NCBI RefSeq assembly: GCF_000621445.1
Contig: NZ_KK211277.1
Coordinates: 62,001-126,000 of the forward strand
Source of the DNA: Alkalihalobacillus bogoriensis ATCC BAA-922
GTDB taxonomy: Bacteria; Bacillota; Bacilli; Bacillales; Bacillaceae_F
DNA length: 64,000 bases
Reading direction: 5' to 3'
Below are positions 1 through 7,757 of the stretch, piece by piece; the first letter of the stretch is position 1, and each line of letters opens with the position of its first letter. The notes beneath the pieces were generated by a model. The model was given only the letters and a program-made list of their open reading frames with translations. It made no database searches and was not told the origin of the DNA. A program made the position numbers and the translations under genes.

Positions 1-223
1 TTACAATTAGTTCATGTGAAGTAATAGAAGCATTATGCGCCACAAGGGTACCAACACTATAATCATTCACCATCTGTTTCATATTGTCTGTTTCTTCGAC
101 TTTGGTTACGTCTGTTTCTGATTCTATTTCTGATTCTGGCATCACGGCTAGTGCGAATAGATAAACCCCAACCCCAACTACTAATAGAGTTACTAATGTC
201 GCTATCATTACTTTGTTCTTCAT
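1..223 (-). CDS. N-terminal part of a membrane-anchored or secreted protein (cut by window edge)
   Basis: An open frame of 74 codons runs from an ATG at 223 to the left edge with no stop. A strong ribosome site (AGGGGG) lies about 8 bases upstream. The protein begins MKNKVMIATLVTLLVVGVGV, a short basic start followed by one hydrophobic stretch to about residue 29, then an acidic linker rich in Glu, Ser and Thr. This is the pattern of a signal peptide or single membrane anchor with an outside domain. The functional domain is beyond the window, so no family can be named. It is divergent from the small gene starting at 399. Confidence 0.6.
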   Translation of the reverse strand, partial: MKNKVMIATLVTLLVVGVGVYLFALAVMPESEIESETDVTKVEETDNMKQMVNDYSVGTLVAHNASITSHELIV

Positions 224-398
224 CTTGTTTTCCCCCTAGGTCATTCTTTGTCTATTTCTATTTTATGTGAATCAATTCACAATGTAAACCGTTATTTCCT
301 GGGTATTTCAATTTACGTTATTAATGCTTCCTACTATACTCTTTCTATCTGATTTCCTTTATAATAAAGAAGACCATGTAAAAAAAGAGGTTTGTATT

Positions 399-761
399 AT
401 GTTCAAAGGAATTGTTTATTGTGAAGCGAGTTTGTATGTGTATTCAAGTAAAGAAACTCATGAAGAAGAAAGAGAAAAATATATCACTTTTCTATCAAGC
501 TATATCCGAAAAACAGTGAAAATAACTGCTGTTACGATAAAATCAACAGGTTTTGATTCGATTCATCAAGAACAATATACGCGACTTTCTGTGTTAGCTG
601 ATGTTCTTGTCCCATACGATCCTGTCATTACGCACCTGAACGATTATCGTGTGAGTGGGTGTACCGAATTTCGCAAACATTTCCCTCATGCTGGTGCGAT
701 TATGGCTCATTCTATTGATATTTATAATGCGTATCGTACAGAAGGGTTTCGACCTTTTTAA
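399..761 (+). CDS. Hypothetical protein, 120 aa
   Basis: The open frame can start at 324, but the ATG at 399 is preceded by AAGAGG at 385-390 with normal spacing, so this start is preferred (MFKGIVYCEASLYVYSS). The protein has no signal peptide, membrane segment or motif that I recognise. It has mixed charge and ends in a short aromatic tail (EGFRPF). It lies just upstream of the PH-domain gene on the same strand, with a 70-base gap. Codon use looks like its neighbours. I do not recognise the family. Confidence 0.6.
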   Translation: MFKGIVYCEASLYVYSSKETHEEEREKYITFLSSYIRKTVKITAVTIKSTGFDSIHQEQYTRLSVLADVLVPYDPVITHLNDYRVSGCTEFRKHFPHAGAIMAHSIDIYNAYRTEGFRPF

Positions 762-831
762 CGTTTTATTATATACAATTTTAATTGTTTCACATTATAC
801 TAATTATAACAAGATTAGAGGAGGATGGAAA

Positions 832-1209
832 ATGGGTTTTTTTGATGGATTAATGGGAAATGCGTCTGAGGTGAATGTAAATGACATTCAAAATGAATTT
901 GCAAGAATTCTTGCTCCAAATGAGCAAATAGAAAAGGCATATAAATTGATTCGTGATTTGTTTTTATTTACGGACAAGCGTCTCATTCTTGTCGATAAAC
1001 AAGGGTTAACGGGGAAAAAAGTGGAGTTTCACTCGATTCCATACAAAAACATTACTCATTTCAGTATTGAAACAGCGGGAAATTTCGACTTAGATGCAGA
1101 GTTGAAAATTTGGCTATCAGGAAGTGCGACACCGATTCAAAAGCAGTTTAACAAAAGTTTAAACATCTATGAGCTACAATCCGTCTTAGCTACTTACGTT
1201 TTACGTTAA
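832..1209 (+). CDS. Bacterial PH-domain protein (YvbH-like), 125 aa
   Basis: The start at 832 follows a strong GAGGAGG site; a longer in-frame reading from 655 would overlap the upstream gene and lacks a ribosome site. The protein begins MGFFDGLMGNASEV and contains FLFTDKRLILVDKQGLTGKK and YKNITHFSIETAGNFDLDAE, typical of the bacterial pleckstrin-homology fold seen in B. subtilis YvbH. The domain fills nearly the whole protein. Such proteins are cytoplasmic and poorly characterised; the ligand is unknown. It is followed by repeat cluster A and ends convergent with the lyase gene. Confidence 0.75.
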   Translation: MGFFDGLMGNASEVNVNDIQNEFARILAPNEQIEKAYKLIRDLFLFTDKRLILVDKQGLTGKKVEFHSIPYKNITHFSIETAGNFDLDAELKIWLSGSATPIQKQFNKSLNIYELQSVLATYVLR

Positions 1210-1222
1210 TGAGCTAGAGGTT

Positions 1223-1401
1223 CGGACATTTATTCCGCTATATTAAAGAATATTATCAAAACTAATATCGTTACGGACATCTGTTCCGCTATTTCTTCAT
1301 TTCAGCTCAAATTTGATTCGTTTTTTAACTAATAACGGAACACATGTCCGTTATGGTTGAGAAAACACCCTTTTTTTATATAATAGCGGAAAATATGTCC
1401 G
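1223..1401. repeat. Palindromic repeat cluster A (four sites, F-F-R-R)
   Basis: Four copies of a 15-bp imperfect palindrome: forward at 1223-1237 (CGGACATTTATTCCG) and 1274-1288 (CGGACATCTGTTCCG), inverted at 1336-1350 (CGGAACACATGTCCG) and 1387-1401 (CGGAAAATATGTCCG). Start-to-start distances are 51, 62 and 51. The same arrangement recurs at five other places in the window. The cluster fills the gap between two convergent genes. Confidence 0.9.
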
Positions 1402-1407
1402 ATAAGA

Positions 1408-1442
1408 AACAAACCGAGGAGAGTCCATCTCCCCGGTTTGTT
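1408..1442 (-). terminator. Terminator of the rhamnogalacturonan lyase gene
   Basis: Inverted repeat with 15-base arms at 1408-1422 and 1428-1442 (AACAAACCG...CGGTTTGTT), one G-T pair and a five-base loop. It lies four bases past the stop codon of the minus-strand gene. The T-run is weak (TTTC), so it may work in both directions between convergent genes. Confidence 0.75.
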
Positions 1443-1445
1443 GTA

Positions 1446-4400
1446 TTATGACTTTCCTTTTCCTTTACCCTTTCCAGGATTGTCAATGGGTCCTTTACCT
1501 GGGTTGTCGTTCGGACCTTTTCCCGGATTATCAATTGGACCCTTGCCTGGATTATCTTTATGACCTTTTCCTGGATGTTCGCGTTCTTCTTGTTTCAGTT
1601 CTAAACGGTCAATCGCCTCTTGAAGTGCTGCTACTTCTACCGCTAGCATTTCTTCGGTTTGAATGATATCAAGGGCGGCTTCTGCCACTACAATTGCTTC
1701 TTGTAAAGCTTCAAAAGACTCTTCAGTATATATACCCTCTTCATTTGAAATCGCTTTGGCTGTTTCGATTAAGTTGATAAGCTCAGTTAAATCGATTTTT
1801 TCTTCAGGAACATAATAAAGCTCAAGCCCATTGATTCTGCCATTTCCTCCAACTTGAATCGTTAATTGTCCGTCTGTTACAGTAACGGTTTCCGTTATGG
1901 TTGCAAATTCTCCAGCAGGAGATGAAATTCGTCCTACATCTACACCTTCAATGATAAAACTGGAGTTATTTGAAGCAATGTGGTCTCCGGCAATAATATG
2001 CACTTTATACGTCCCATTTCGAACATCGACCATAAATTCATATTGACTATCAATAATAAAGTCACGACGAACATCATCGGGTTCACCACGGTCCCGCTCC
2101 GCTACTGTTTTATTTAGACCATACCCTCGTTCTTCTGAATAAAGCATTTGATTCGACACTTGCTTATAACCGTAAGCAACAGGGCTTGTTTGTGAGCCAA
2201 AGTCAAACTTCACATTAAAATCATCGACGGCTCGGACTTCAAGTGCATTCACACGGGCCCATGAACCAATAAAGCCGATATTTAATTGGCCATCTAATAC
2301 CATTACTGTCGCTTCGTATTCGGCAAATTCACCTGCTTGTGTTCGCGTCCCCCCTTGTTGTTCTCCTCCTTCTAGCGTAAATGTTGTATCATTACTATCA
2401 TTTTGTGCACCGGTAATGATTTTTACATCATATTCTCCATTTGGAAGGTCGAGTTTAAATTCACTATTGTTTGCTAACACAAAATCTCGCCTTAAATCAT
2501 CTGGACTTCCTTCGTCTCTCGTTCCATCTGCTTGTTGTGAAAACCCATATCCTGTTTCTTCCGTATATATCGTTGCATCTGTCACTTTTTCATACCCATT
2601 AGCCACTGGGCTTTGTGCTGTTCCAAAATCAAAACGATACCCTGGTCCTAAATCGACAATTTCTTCTAATCCATCAATCGCTCGTTGTAATGCATCAATT
2701 GTCGCAAACAATTGAAAGTCAAAACGAATCTGTTCTAGTGCAGCTTCGGCTTCTGTAATTGCTTCTTGTAACACTGAAAAGGACTGCTCGGTATAAATAC
2801 CTGTCTCATTTGAAATCGCTTTGGCTGTTGCAATTAACTCTTCTAACGCAGAAACATCAATTTCCCGCTCTTCCTCAACATAATCAAGTTCACCATTAAA
2901 GTTCGGAACCGGAACATACTTCCAATCTATATCAGTAGCAAAGTAAAAGCTCGGATAAGACGGCTGGTTGTACCCAACATTTTGCCATGCAATACCAGTA
3001 CGATATTGAATATCATGCATTAATGTATAAAGCTTTCTATCCGTTACTTCAGTATTTAAGTAAATACGAATCGCTGAACTGTCAGCTGTTCGGACTAGCA
3101 ATTCTTCACGCCAATCACCAAATATATCGGCAACAAGGGCTGGGTTTCCTTTTGTTCCATTATTCGTTCTTGTTCCTGTTGCCGTTAACACTCTTCCAGT
3201 TTCCCAGTCATCGATCGTTGGTGTGTTATTACCAGAGCCATTCACAATTTGTGTCGACATATCAGCGGCCCATTTTATATTCATATTTGTTCCAGGACGA
3301 TTTGTACCAAGAACCTTTCCATCAGCTGTACGTAAATCAACAGCCCATGTTTCTAAACCACGTTGTCCGCGGACAACATCACCAACCATTCCTCGTCCCG
3401 TATCTGTACCTGTGTAGCCACCGTAAATAATGTCACCCGTTGCCCCTTCACGAAGAGCAAAGCCATACGGAGCCCAAGCGCCTGCTTCAAACACCGAGTA
3501 AATTTCAAGTCCAGGACGGTCAGGATTAATATCAGCGACATGTAATGCATCTCCATGACCAAGAACAACGACTTCACCAGGTGCAGCACTTCCTTCTGGT
3601 AAAGGTTCCATTGAGCTATATAGCAATGTTCCATCATGGTCAAGAGTGGCACCTCCATGAATGATTTCATGTTTGCCATCCCCGTCAACGTCTGCAACAC
3701 TTATCGCATGGTTTCCTTGTGATGCTAAACGCCCTAGCTCTCCATTTGTCCCTTTTCCTCCATGTGGATAACTGTTAAATGGATTATCCATTGGAACGTG
3801 TCCACTATCAGCAACCCATAAACGCTCTAGGTTTGTTCCGTTCCAGTTATAAGAAACAAATACCGCTCTTGCATAATAGCCACGATTCACAAAAAACGAA
3901 GGTGTTTCTCCGTTAAAGTAAGCGACCCCCATATTTAAACGGTCAACACGATTTCCCGGTTCAATTCTTGGATAAGCATAATCTCCCCACATTAAACCAT
4001 CATCACCACGTTCAGGTTCATAATGAATCGTCTCTAACTCATTTCCTGTTTCTCCATGGAAAACCGTTAAATATTCTGGTCCATCAACGATAAAGCCTTC
4101 AAAGGCACGAAGATTATTTCTTGCACTTCGACTAGGGGCATACTCGTCCATAAAATAATCAACTAAACGTTCCGCATCTTCACGTGACAACGGATATTCA
4201 TATTGCACGTCAATACCAAAGCTTTCTTCTAATGTTTGTGGCCAGTTGCCTGCTTGTACTTCTTCATGCTCATGCCAAGTCATAAACATATTGACAACAT
4301 GCTCATAATAATCTTCAGCACTCATTCGATAGTCATCATCATTAAGGTATCCTTTTGCAATATCTTCTTCTGGTAGAGTTATATATTGCTCTGAAACAAC

Positions 4401-5429
4401 CTCGCCATTTTCATCAAAATGAAGTACTTTTGTCCCAGGCGCTGTTTTCATAATCATTTCGGCTTTTCCGTTCCCATCAAAATCATACACAATAAATTGA
4501 GTGTAGTGAGCTCCAGAGCGGATATTGACACCTAAATCAATTCGATATAACAGCTTGCCATCAAATGTATACGTATCAATATACGTATTACCTGTATAAC
4601 CGACTTGAGACACATCTTTTGAATTAGATGGATCCCATTTCACGATAAATTCATAGTTTCCATCACCTGTTACATCTCCAACACTCATATCATTAGCTGA
4701 ATACGTATATGTTTCACCAGCTGGTGTTACACCATCAGCTGGTTTTTGCAAAGGAAGGTCATAGTAAGAATCTCCCCACGGTGTTACAACATCACTTTTA
4801 TTTCCGACTTCTTCCCCATCTATAACAGCGCTTACATAATATTCAGAAGTAATGTCCCCATCTTTATCTAAGAAATTCGTACTTGTTGTAACAGTCGCTA
4901 TCTTTTCTTCATCACGATACACATTAAAATCCGTTCCTCTTTGGCCATAATCAGAATAAGCAGTCACTTCATCTGATAATAATCTCCAGCTCAAGAAAAT
5001 TCCTTCTGAAGTTGTTACAGCAACTAAACCACGATCTAAATTCTCAAGTTGAACTTGAAACTGTTTCCCTGTTTCTGATTTCACCACTTCAGATAAAGAT
5101 TGTTCTTCCCCGTTGATAACCGCTGCTACTTTAAAATAGTGCGGAACATGTGTGGAACGTTCAAATGTAAATGTTGTTGACGATGTTGTCCCAACTTTAG
5201 CAAATTGCATCTGTTCCGTATTTTTATTGGCCCAATAAATGACATATTGTTCAGCCTCAGTAACTTCATCCCATTGTAAAACAACTGAAGACTCTGTGAC
5301 GTTTTCTACAACTAAACCAAACACGGTCCCCTCCTGACTAGCATGCACATTTTTTCCTATTAGACTAGTGGGCGAAAATAACGAAAGAAGCATAACGAAA
5401 ATTAAAAACATTGAAAATCTTTTTCCCAT
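1446..5429 (-). CDS. Secreted multidomain rhamnogalacturonan lyase (PL11, YesW/YesX type)
   Basis: A 1327-aa secreted enzyme predicted to cleave the rhamnose-galacturonate backbone of pectin by beta-elimination. Residues 1-30 are a signal peptide (MGKRFSMFLIFVMLLSLFSP). A fibronectin-III-like domain covers about 32-120. The PL11 core covers about 125-850 and has repeated calcium-loop motifs of its beta-propeller (DVTGDGNYE, DFDGNGKAE, DVDGDGKHE). A FIVAR helical module follows near 855-925, then two related galactose-binding modules near 930-1065 and 1073-1205 (FDFGTAQSPVANGY and FDFGSQTSPVAYGY), a second FIVAR module near 1210-1280, and a low-complexity tail of NPGKG repeats. B. subtilis YesW is about 620 aa, so this is a much enlarged version. 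The ATG follows GGGGGATAAAG. No sorting motif is visible, so it is probably released or held by its modules. The gene stands alone. Confidence 0.9.
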   Translation of the reverse strand: MGKRFSMFLIFVMLLSLFSPTSLIGKNVHASQEGTVFGLVVENVTESSVVLQWDEVTEAEQYVIYWANKNTEQMQFAKVGTTSSTTFTFERSTHVPHYFKVAAVINGEEQSLSEVVKSETGKQFQVQLENLDRGLVAVTTSEGIFLSWRLLSDEVTAYSDYGQRGTDFNVYRDEEKIATVTTSTNFLDKDGDITSEYYVSAVIDGEEVGNKSDVVTPWGDSYYDLPLQKPADGVTPAGETYTYSANDMSVGDVTGDGNYEFIVKWDPSNSKDVSQVGYTGNTYIDTYTFDGKLLYRIDLGVNIRSGAHYTQFIVYDFDGNGKAEMIMKTAPGTKVLHFDENGEVVSEQYITLPEEDIAKGYLNDDDYRMSAEDYYEHVVNMFMTWHEHEEVQAGNWPQTLEESFGIDVQYEYPLSREDAERLVDYFMDEYAPSRSARNNLRAFEGFIVDGPEYLTVFHGETGNELETIHYEPERGDDGLMWGDYAYPRIEPGNRVDRLNMGVAYFNGETPSFFVNRGYYARAVFVSYNWNGTNLERLWVADSGHVPMDNPFNSYPHGGKGTNGELGRLASQGNHAISVADVDGDGKHEIIHGGATLDHDGTLLYSSMEPLPEGSAAPGEVVVLGHGDALHVADINPDRPGLEIYSVFEAGAWAPYGFALREGATGDIIYGGYTGTDTGRGMVGDVVRGQRGLETWAVDLRTADGKVLGTNRPGTNMNIKWAADMSTQIVNGSGNNTPTIDDWETGRVLTATGTRTNNGTKGNPALVADIFGDWREELLVRTADSSAIRIYLNTEVTDRKLYTLMHDIQYRTGIAWQNVGYNQPSYPSFYFATDIDWKYVPVPNFNGELDYVEEEREIDVSALEELIATAKAISNETGIYTEQSFSVLQEAITEAEAALEQIRFDFQLFATIDALQRAIDGLEEIVDLGPGYRFDFGTAQSPVANGYEKVTDATIYTEETGYGFSQQADGTRDEGSPDDLRRDFVLANNSEFKLDLPNGEYDVKIITGAQNDSNDTTFTLEGGEQQGGTRTQAGEFAEYEATVMVLDGQLNIGFIGSWARVNALEVRAVDDFNVKFDFGSQTSPVAYGYKQVSNQMLYSEERGYGLNKTVAERDRGEPDDVRRDFIIDSQYEFMVDVRNGTYKVHIIAGDHIASNNSSFIIEGVDVGRISSPAGEFATITETVTVTDGQLTIQVGGNGRINGLELYYVPEEKIDLTELINLIETAKAISNEEGIYTEESFEALQEAIVVAEAALDIIQTEEMLAVEVAALQEAIDRLELKQEEREHPGKGHKDNPGKGPIDNPGKGPNDNPGKGPIDNPGKGKGKGKS

Positions 5430-5504
5430 CTTTATCCCCCAATTCTTCTTTTTCGCAACGAAAGCAAAAAAAATGCTTGTCCCCCTTTCTTTCCTTCCTA
5501 TAAA

Positions 5505-5518
5505 ATAAAGCGCTTACA
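5505..5518 (-). promoter_or_regulatory. Probable CcpA cre site of the lyase gene
   Basis: On the minus strand the sequence reads TGTAAGCGCTTTAT, matching 12 of 14 positions of the Bacillus cre consensus TGWAANCGNTNWCA, including the central CG. It lies just downstream of a predicted -10 element, a usual place for catabolite repression. Carbon repression of a pectin enzyme is expected in this family of genes. The call is inferred from sequence only. Confidence 0.55.
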
Positions 5519-5524
5519 GTTTCG

Positions 5525-5553
5525 TTACTATGTTTTAGTATAAAAACAATCAA
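5525..5553 (-). promoter_or_regulatory. Possible SigA promoter of the lyase gene
   Basis: The minus strand has TTGATT (5548-5553), a 17-base spacer and TAGTAA (5525-5530). The cre-like site begins six bases downstream. The leader to the start codon would be about 90 bases. The match is moderate. Confidence 0.4.
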
Positions 5554-5797
5554 AAATTACGTAATAGGAAAAATGTTAAAAATTCTTTCAAAAACAACAC
5601 GAGAACAGAAATAATCTTTTTTACCTATACCATGAGACTTAGTTTTTTTATAAATTAAGCAATGTTCCCTTACCTTTAGATTGATTAAACTACAAATAAA
5701 TGACAATTGAAATTTACTCTCCCGTTTCATTTTCTGTCCACATCGTTACGAATCAATGTTATACTTTTCGTAACAAACCAACTATGGAGGAACAAAC

Positions 5798-5968
5798 ATG
5801 AATAAAATTTTAATTATTATGAGTGTCATTGTTTTGCTCATGACCATTTATTTACGTGTCATTGAACAAACTAGTCCTGTTGTCGCTTCTCTCGTATCCG
5901 TGTTAATGATCGCTAACATTTTGTTTTGTATTCGCCGAATGAAAAAAAACAAAACAACGGAATCTTAA
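5798..5968 (+). CDS. Small membrane protein, 56 aa, unknown
   Basis: Starts at an ATG at 5798 after TGGAGG and ends at TAA 5966-5968. The peptide MNKILIIMSVIVLLMTIYLR begins with one hydrophobic segment; a second runs from about residue 27 to 44 (SPVVASLVSVLMIANILF), followed by a basic tail (CIRRMKKNKTTES). It is therefore likely a two-helix membrane peptide with cytoplasmic ends. A TATACT hexamer at 5760-5765 could be its -10 element, but no good -35 is seen. The family is not recognised. Repeat cluster B lies directly downstream. Confidence 0.6.
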   Translation: MNKILIIMSVIVLLMTIYLRVIEQTSPVVASLVSVLMIANILFCIRRMKKNKTTES

Positions 5969-6011
5969 AAAAAAGTGTCCACATGTATTTATCTTTCCGC
6001 ACTTCATGTAA

Positions 6012-6191
6012 CGGACATACGTCCCGTTATTTCATCAAAAATCAAGCTTTTCTCCACTTTATCGGACATATGTTCCGTTAGTTGACTAAAAACAGCAACG
6101 AATACTCTCGTTTCTGTTCATATAACGGAACGTATGTCCGATAGCATATAACAAACGCTATTTTTTCTTAAAATAGCGGAACCTATGTCCG
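6012..6191. repeat. Palindromic repeat cluster B (four sites, F-F-R-R)
   Basis: Forward sites at 6012-6026 (CGGACATACGTCCCG) and 6063-6077 (CGGACATATGTTCCG); inverted sites at 6126-6140 (CGGAACGTATGTCCG) and 6177-6191 (CGGAACCTATGTCCG). Distances are 51, 63 and 51. The spacer of the left half resembles the reverse complement of the spacer of the right half (both keep a TATTT...AAAAA...GC pattern), so the whole unit is a long imperfect inverted repeat. Confidence 0.9.
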
Positions 6192-6236
6192 TAAGAGTTA
6201 CCAATCAGTCTGCCCATCAACTAATCTTTAACAGAA

Positions 6237-6281
6237 AAAGGACCGAAAGAGATAACAAAGCGCTCTCTCTTTCGGTCCTTT
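6237..6281 (+). terminator. Strong hairpin terminator
   Basis: Perfect 16-bp stem: AAAGGACCGAAAGAGA at 6237-6252 and its reverse complement at 6266-6281, loop of 13. The flanks are A-rich on the left and T/C-rich on the right. It probably ends the transcript of the 56-aa gene after repeat cluster B. Confidence 0.75.
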
Positions 6282-6354
6282 CCTCTACAATATCGCACAC
6301 TCGCCTATTTTCCCCCTCATCATGATAGAAGCCTAATCACTTTTCTCTTATCGA

Positions 6355-6363
6355 CATAAGGTA
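6355..6363 (+). promoter_or_regulatory. Possible SigK-type -10 element for the YjcZ-like gene
   Basis: CATAAGGTA fits the mother-cell sigma -10 pattern CATANNNTA and lies 34 bases upstream of the ATG of a sporulation-type peptide gene. An AC pair lies 14 bases further upstream, slightly closer than the usual -35 position. The assignment is tentative. Confidence 0.35.
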
Positions 6364-6396
6364 TAGTATAGCTTCTCCAAAGGAGGGTTACTTGAA

Positions 6397-6507
6397 ATGA
6401 TGAACTATGGCGCACCACATGCTGCAGGTCATCACGGCGGAGGTTTTGCATTAATCGTCGTGTTATTTATCCTACTTGTCATTGTAGGATCAGCATATGT
6501 AAAATAA
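6397..6507 (+). CDS. YjcZ-family small sporulation peptide, 36 aa
   Basis: ATG-ATG at 6397 and 6400 follow AGGAGGG. The product MMNYGAPHAAGHHGGGFALI has a Gly/His/Ala-rich head and one hydrophobic helix (FALIVVLFILLVIVG) ending in SAYVK. This is the pattern of the YjcZ family of very short sporulation-associated membrane peptides in Bacillus. Function is unknown for the family. A paralogue lies at 23380-23502 on the other strand. Confidence 0.75.
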   Translation: MMNYGAPHAAGHHGGGFALIVVLFILLVIVGSAYVK

Positions 6508-6519
6508 CAAAATTACACT

Positions 6520-6549
6520 AGGTAAGGGGTTTTGCTCCTTACCTTTTTG
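6520..6549 (+). terminator. Terminator after the YjcZ-like gene
   Basis: Stem AGGTAAGGGG (6520-6529) with CTCCTTACCT (6535-6544), loop of five, followed by TTTTT. Confidence 0.8.
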
Positions 6550-6553
6550 GTGT

Positions 6554-6979
6554 TTACGAAAACAAATAAGGTAAATATTTGGTCATAAACATCGCAATAA
6601 TGCCAAGCATTAAAAACATACTACAGGTTTTTAATTTTTTCAATGGCTCCTCATACGACTGCTTAGAGCGAATTGCCTCAAGTGTAAGTCTTAAAAACTT
6701 TGCTGTTAATCCTAAATACGCCCCAATTGCAATCCATACAATGACAACGGCAATCATCCATAGCGATACTGAAAAATGTAACACAATTCCCGTTATGAAT
6801 GCAGCTACTAACGCACCATGAGCAACCATAAATATAACCTTATAAATGGAAAACAATTTAGCTAATTTTTCTGGTCCTTCTGGTTCTGTCCCCCGAATGA
6901 GCATTGGAAACGGAAGTAACAGAAAAAATACGAGTGCCGCTAGTAAGTGCACCGCATAACTAATAATAAAACTAAGCAT
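6554..6979 (-). CDS. Four-helix integral membrane protein, unknown, 141 aa
   Basis: The ATG at 6979 follows GAGGTG. Four hydrophobic segments can be seen: about residues 5-27 (YAVHLLAALVFFLLLPFPML), 45-68, 72-95 and 116-138. A charged loop (RSKQSYEEPLKKLKTC) separates the last two. The His in the first helix and the overall layout recall small four-helix membrane families such as CopD/DUF2269-type proteins, but no diagnostic motif is present and I do not assign it. It stands alone between two plus-strand genes. Confidence 0.7.
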   Translation of the reverse strand: MLSFIISYAVHLLAALVFFLLLPFPMLIRGTEPEGPEKLAKLFSIYKVIFMVAHGALVAAFITGIVLHFSVSLWMIAVVIVWIAIGAYLGLTAKFLRLTLEAIRSKQSYEEPLKKLKTCSMFLMLGIIAMFMTKYLPYLFS

Positions 6980-7101
6980 GTCATTTCACCTCACTGTTCT
7001 TTACTATAACAAAATCAGACTCTAAGATAAATATCTTTTCCTCTTATGTCCTCATATGATAAGATTTATTAGGATAAGCAGTCATATTCGAGGTGGTAGA
7101 A

Positions 7102-7524
7102 GTGTCAACTTGGTTTAGTTGGTTTATAGTATTATGGTCTATCTTTTTAATCACAGTTATGTTCATCGGTGGTTATTTTATGTTTCGAAAATTTTTAAAA
7201 CGTCTTCCAAAAGAGGATGGCAAGTCCATTCTAGATTGGCAAGATCATTATATCCAAGAAACGATCCATTTATGGTCGGATGAAAAGAAACGTCTTTTAG
7301 AAGAGCTTGTTGAACCTGTCCCAAGTTTATTCCGTGATGTCGCAAAAGAGAAAATTGCAGGGAAAATAGGCGAGCTCGCTGTTGAGGAAAATGCTTCGGC
7401 GATTACGGAAGATTTAATTGTTCGAGGTTATATTATTGCCACTCCTAAACGGGACCATAAATTTCTATTAAAAAAATTAAAAGAAAAACAAATCGATATT
7501 ACGCCATATCAACATTTATTTTAG
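7102..7524 (+). CDS. yneK: DUF2621 membrane protein (YneK-like), 140 aa
   Basis: The preferred start is GTG at 7102, six bases after GAGGTGG; an in-frame GTG at 7093 overlaps that site. The protein begins with one membrane helix (residues about 5-30, ending GGYFMFRKFLKRLP). A soluble part follows with IQETIHLWSDEKKRLLEELV and a C-terminal ATPKRDHKFLLKKLKEK. This matches the DUF2621 family that includes B. subtilis YneK, which lies downstream of ccdC in that species; here trpS has come between them. Function is unknown. Confidence 0.7.
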   Translation: MSTWFSWFIVLWSIFLITVMFIGGYFMFRKFLKRLPKEDGKSILDWQDHYIQETIHLWSDEKKRLLEELVEPVPSLFRDVAKEKIAGKIGELAVEENASAITEDLIVRGYIIATPKRDHKFLLKKLKEKQIDITPYQHLF

Positions 7525-7551
7525 TCGGATATAGCCCCTGCCCCATCGTAT

Positions 7552-7730
7552 CGGACATCTATTCCGTTATTTCATGCCAAACAAGCTTTTTTTTATAGCT
7601 AAAGGACATCAGTTCCGCTTATGGACTTAAAGCTCGGTAAAACAATGCTGATTCTCTTATTTAATGGAACCAATGTCCGATAGCTTTCTAAAAATGTTAG
7701 ATTTGATGAAAATAACGGAAGAAATGTCCG
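7552..7730. repeat. Palindromic repeat cluster C (four sites, F-F-R-R)
   Basis: Forward sites at 7552-7566 (CGGACATCTATTCCG) and 7603-7617 (AGGACATCAGTTCCG); inverted sites at 7665-7679 (TGGAACCAATGTCCG) and 7716-7730 (CGGAAGAAATGTCCG). Distances 51, 62 and 51. The two inner sites have each lost one outer base pair, yet spacing is kept. It lies between the convergent 3' ends of the yneK-like gene and trpS. Confidence 0.9.
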
Positions 7731-7757
7731 TAAGATGAGCAGGACAAACATGACATA

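Noticed and set aside
1223-1401. Palindromic repeats considered as LexA boxes or as a known operator
   Set aside because: The core CGGACATNTGTTCCG resembles the LexA consensus CGAACRNRYGTTYG only at the ends, differs at fixed central positions, and occurs at gene 3' ends instead of promoters.
5365-5553. Minus-strand open frame overlapping the start of the lyase gene
   Set aside because: It overlaps the lyase promoter, cre-like site and signal peptide in another frame and has no features of a gene.
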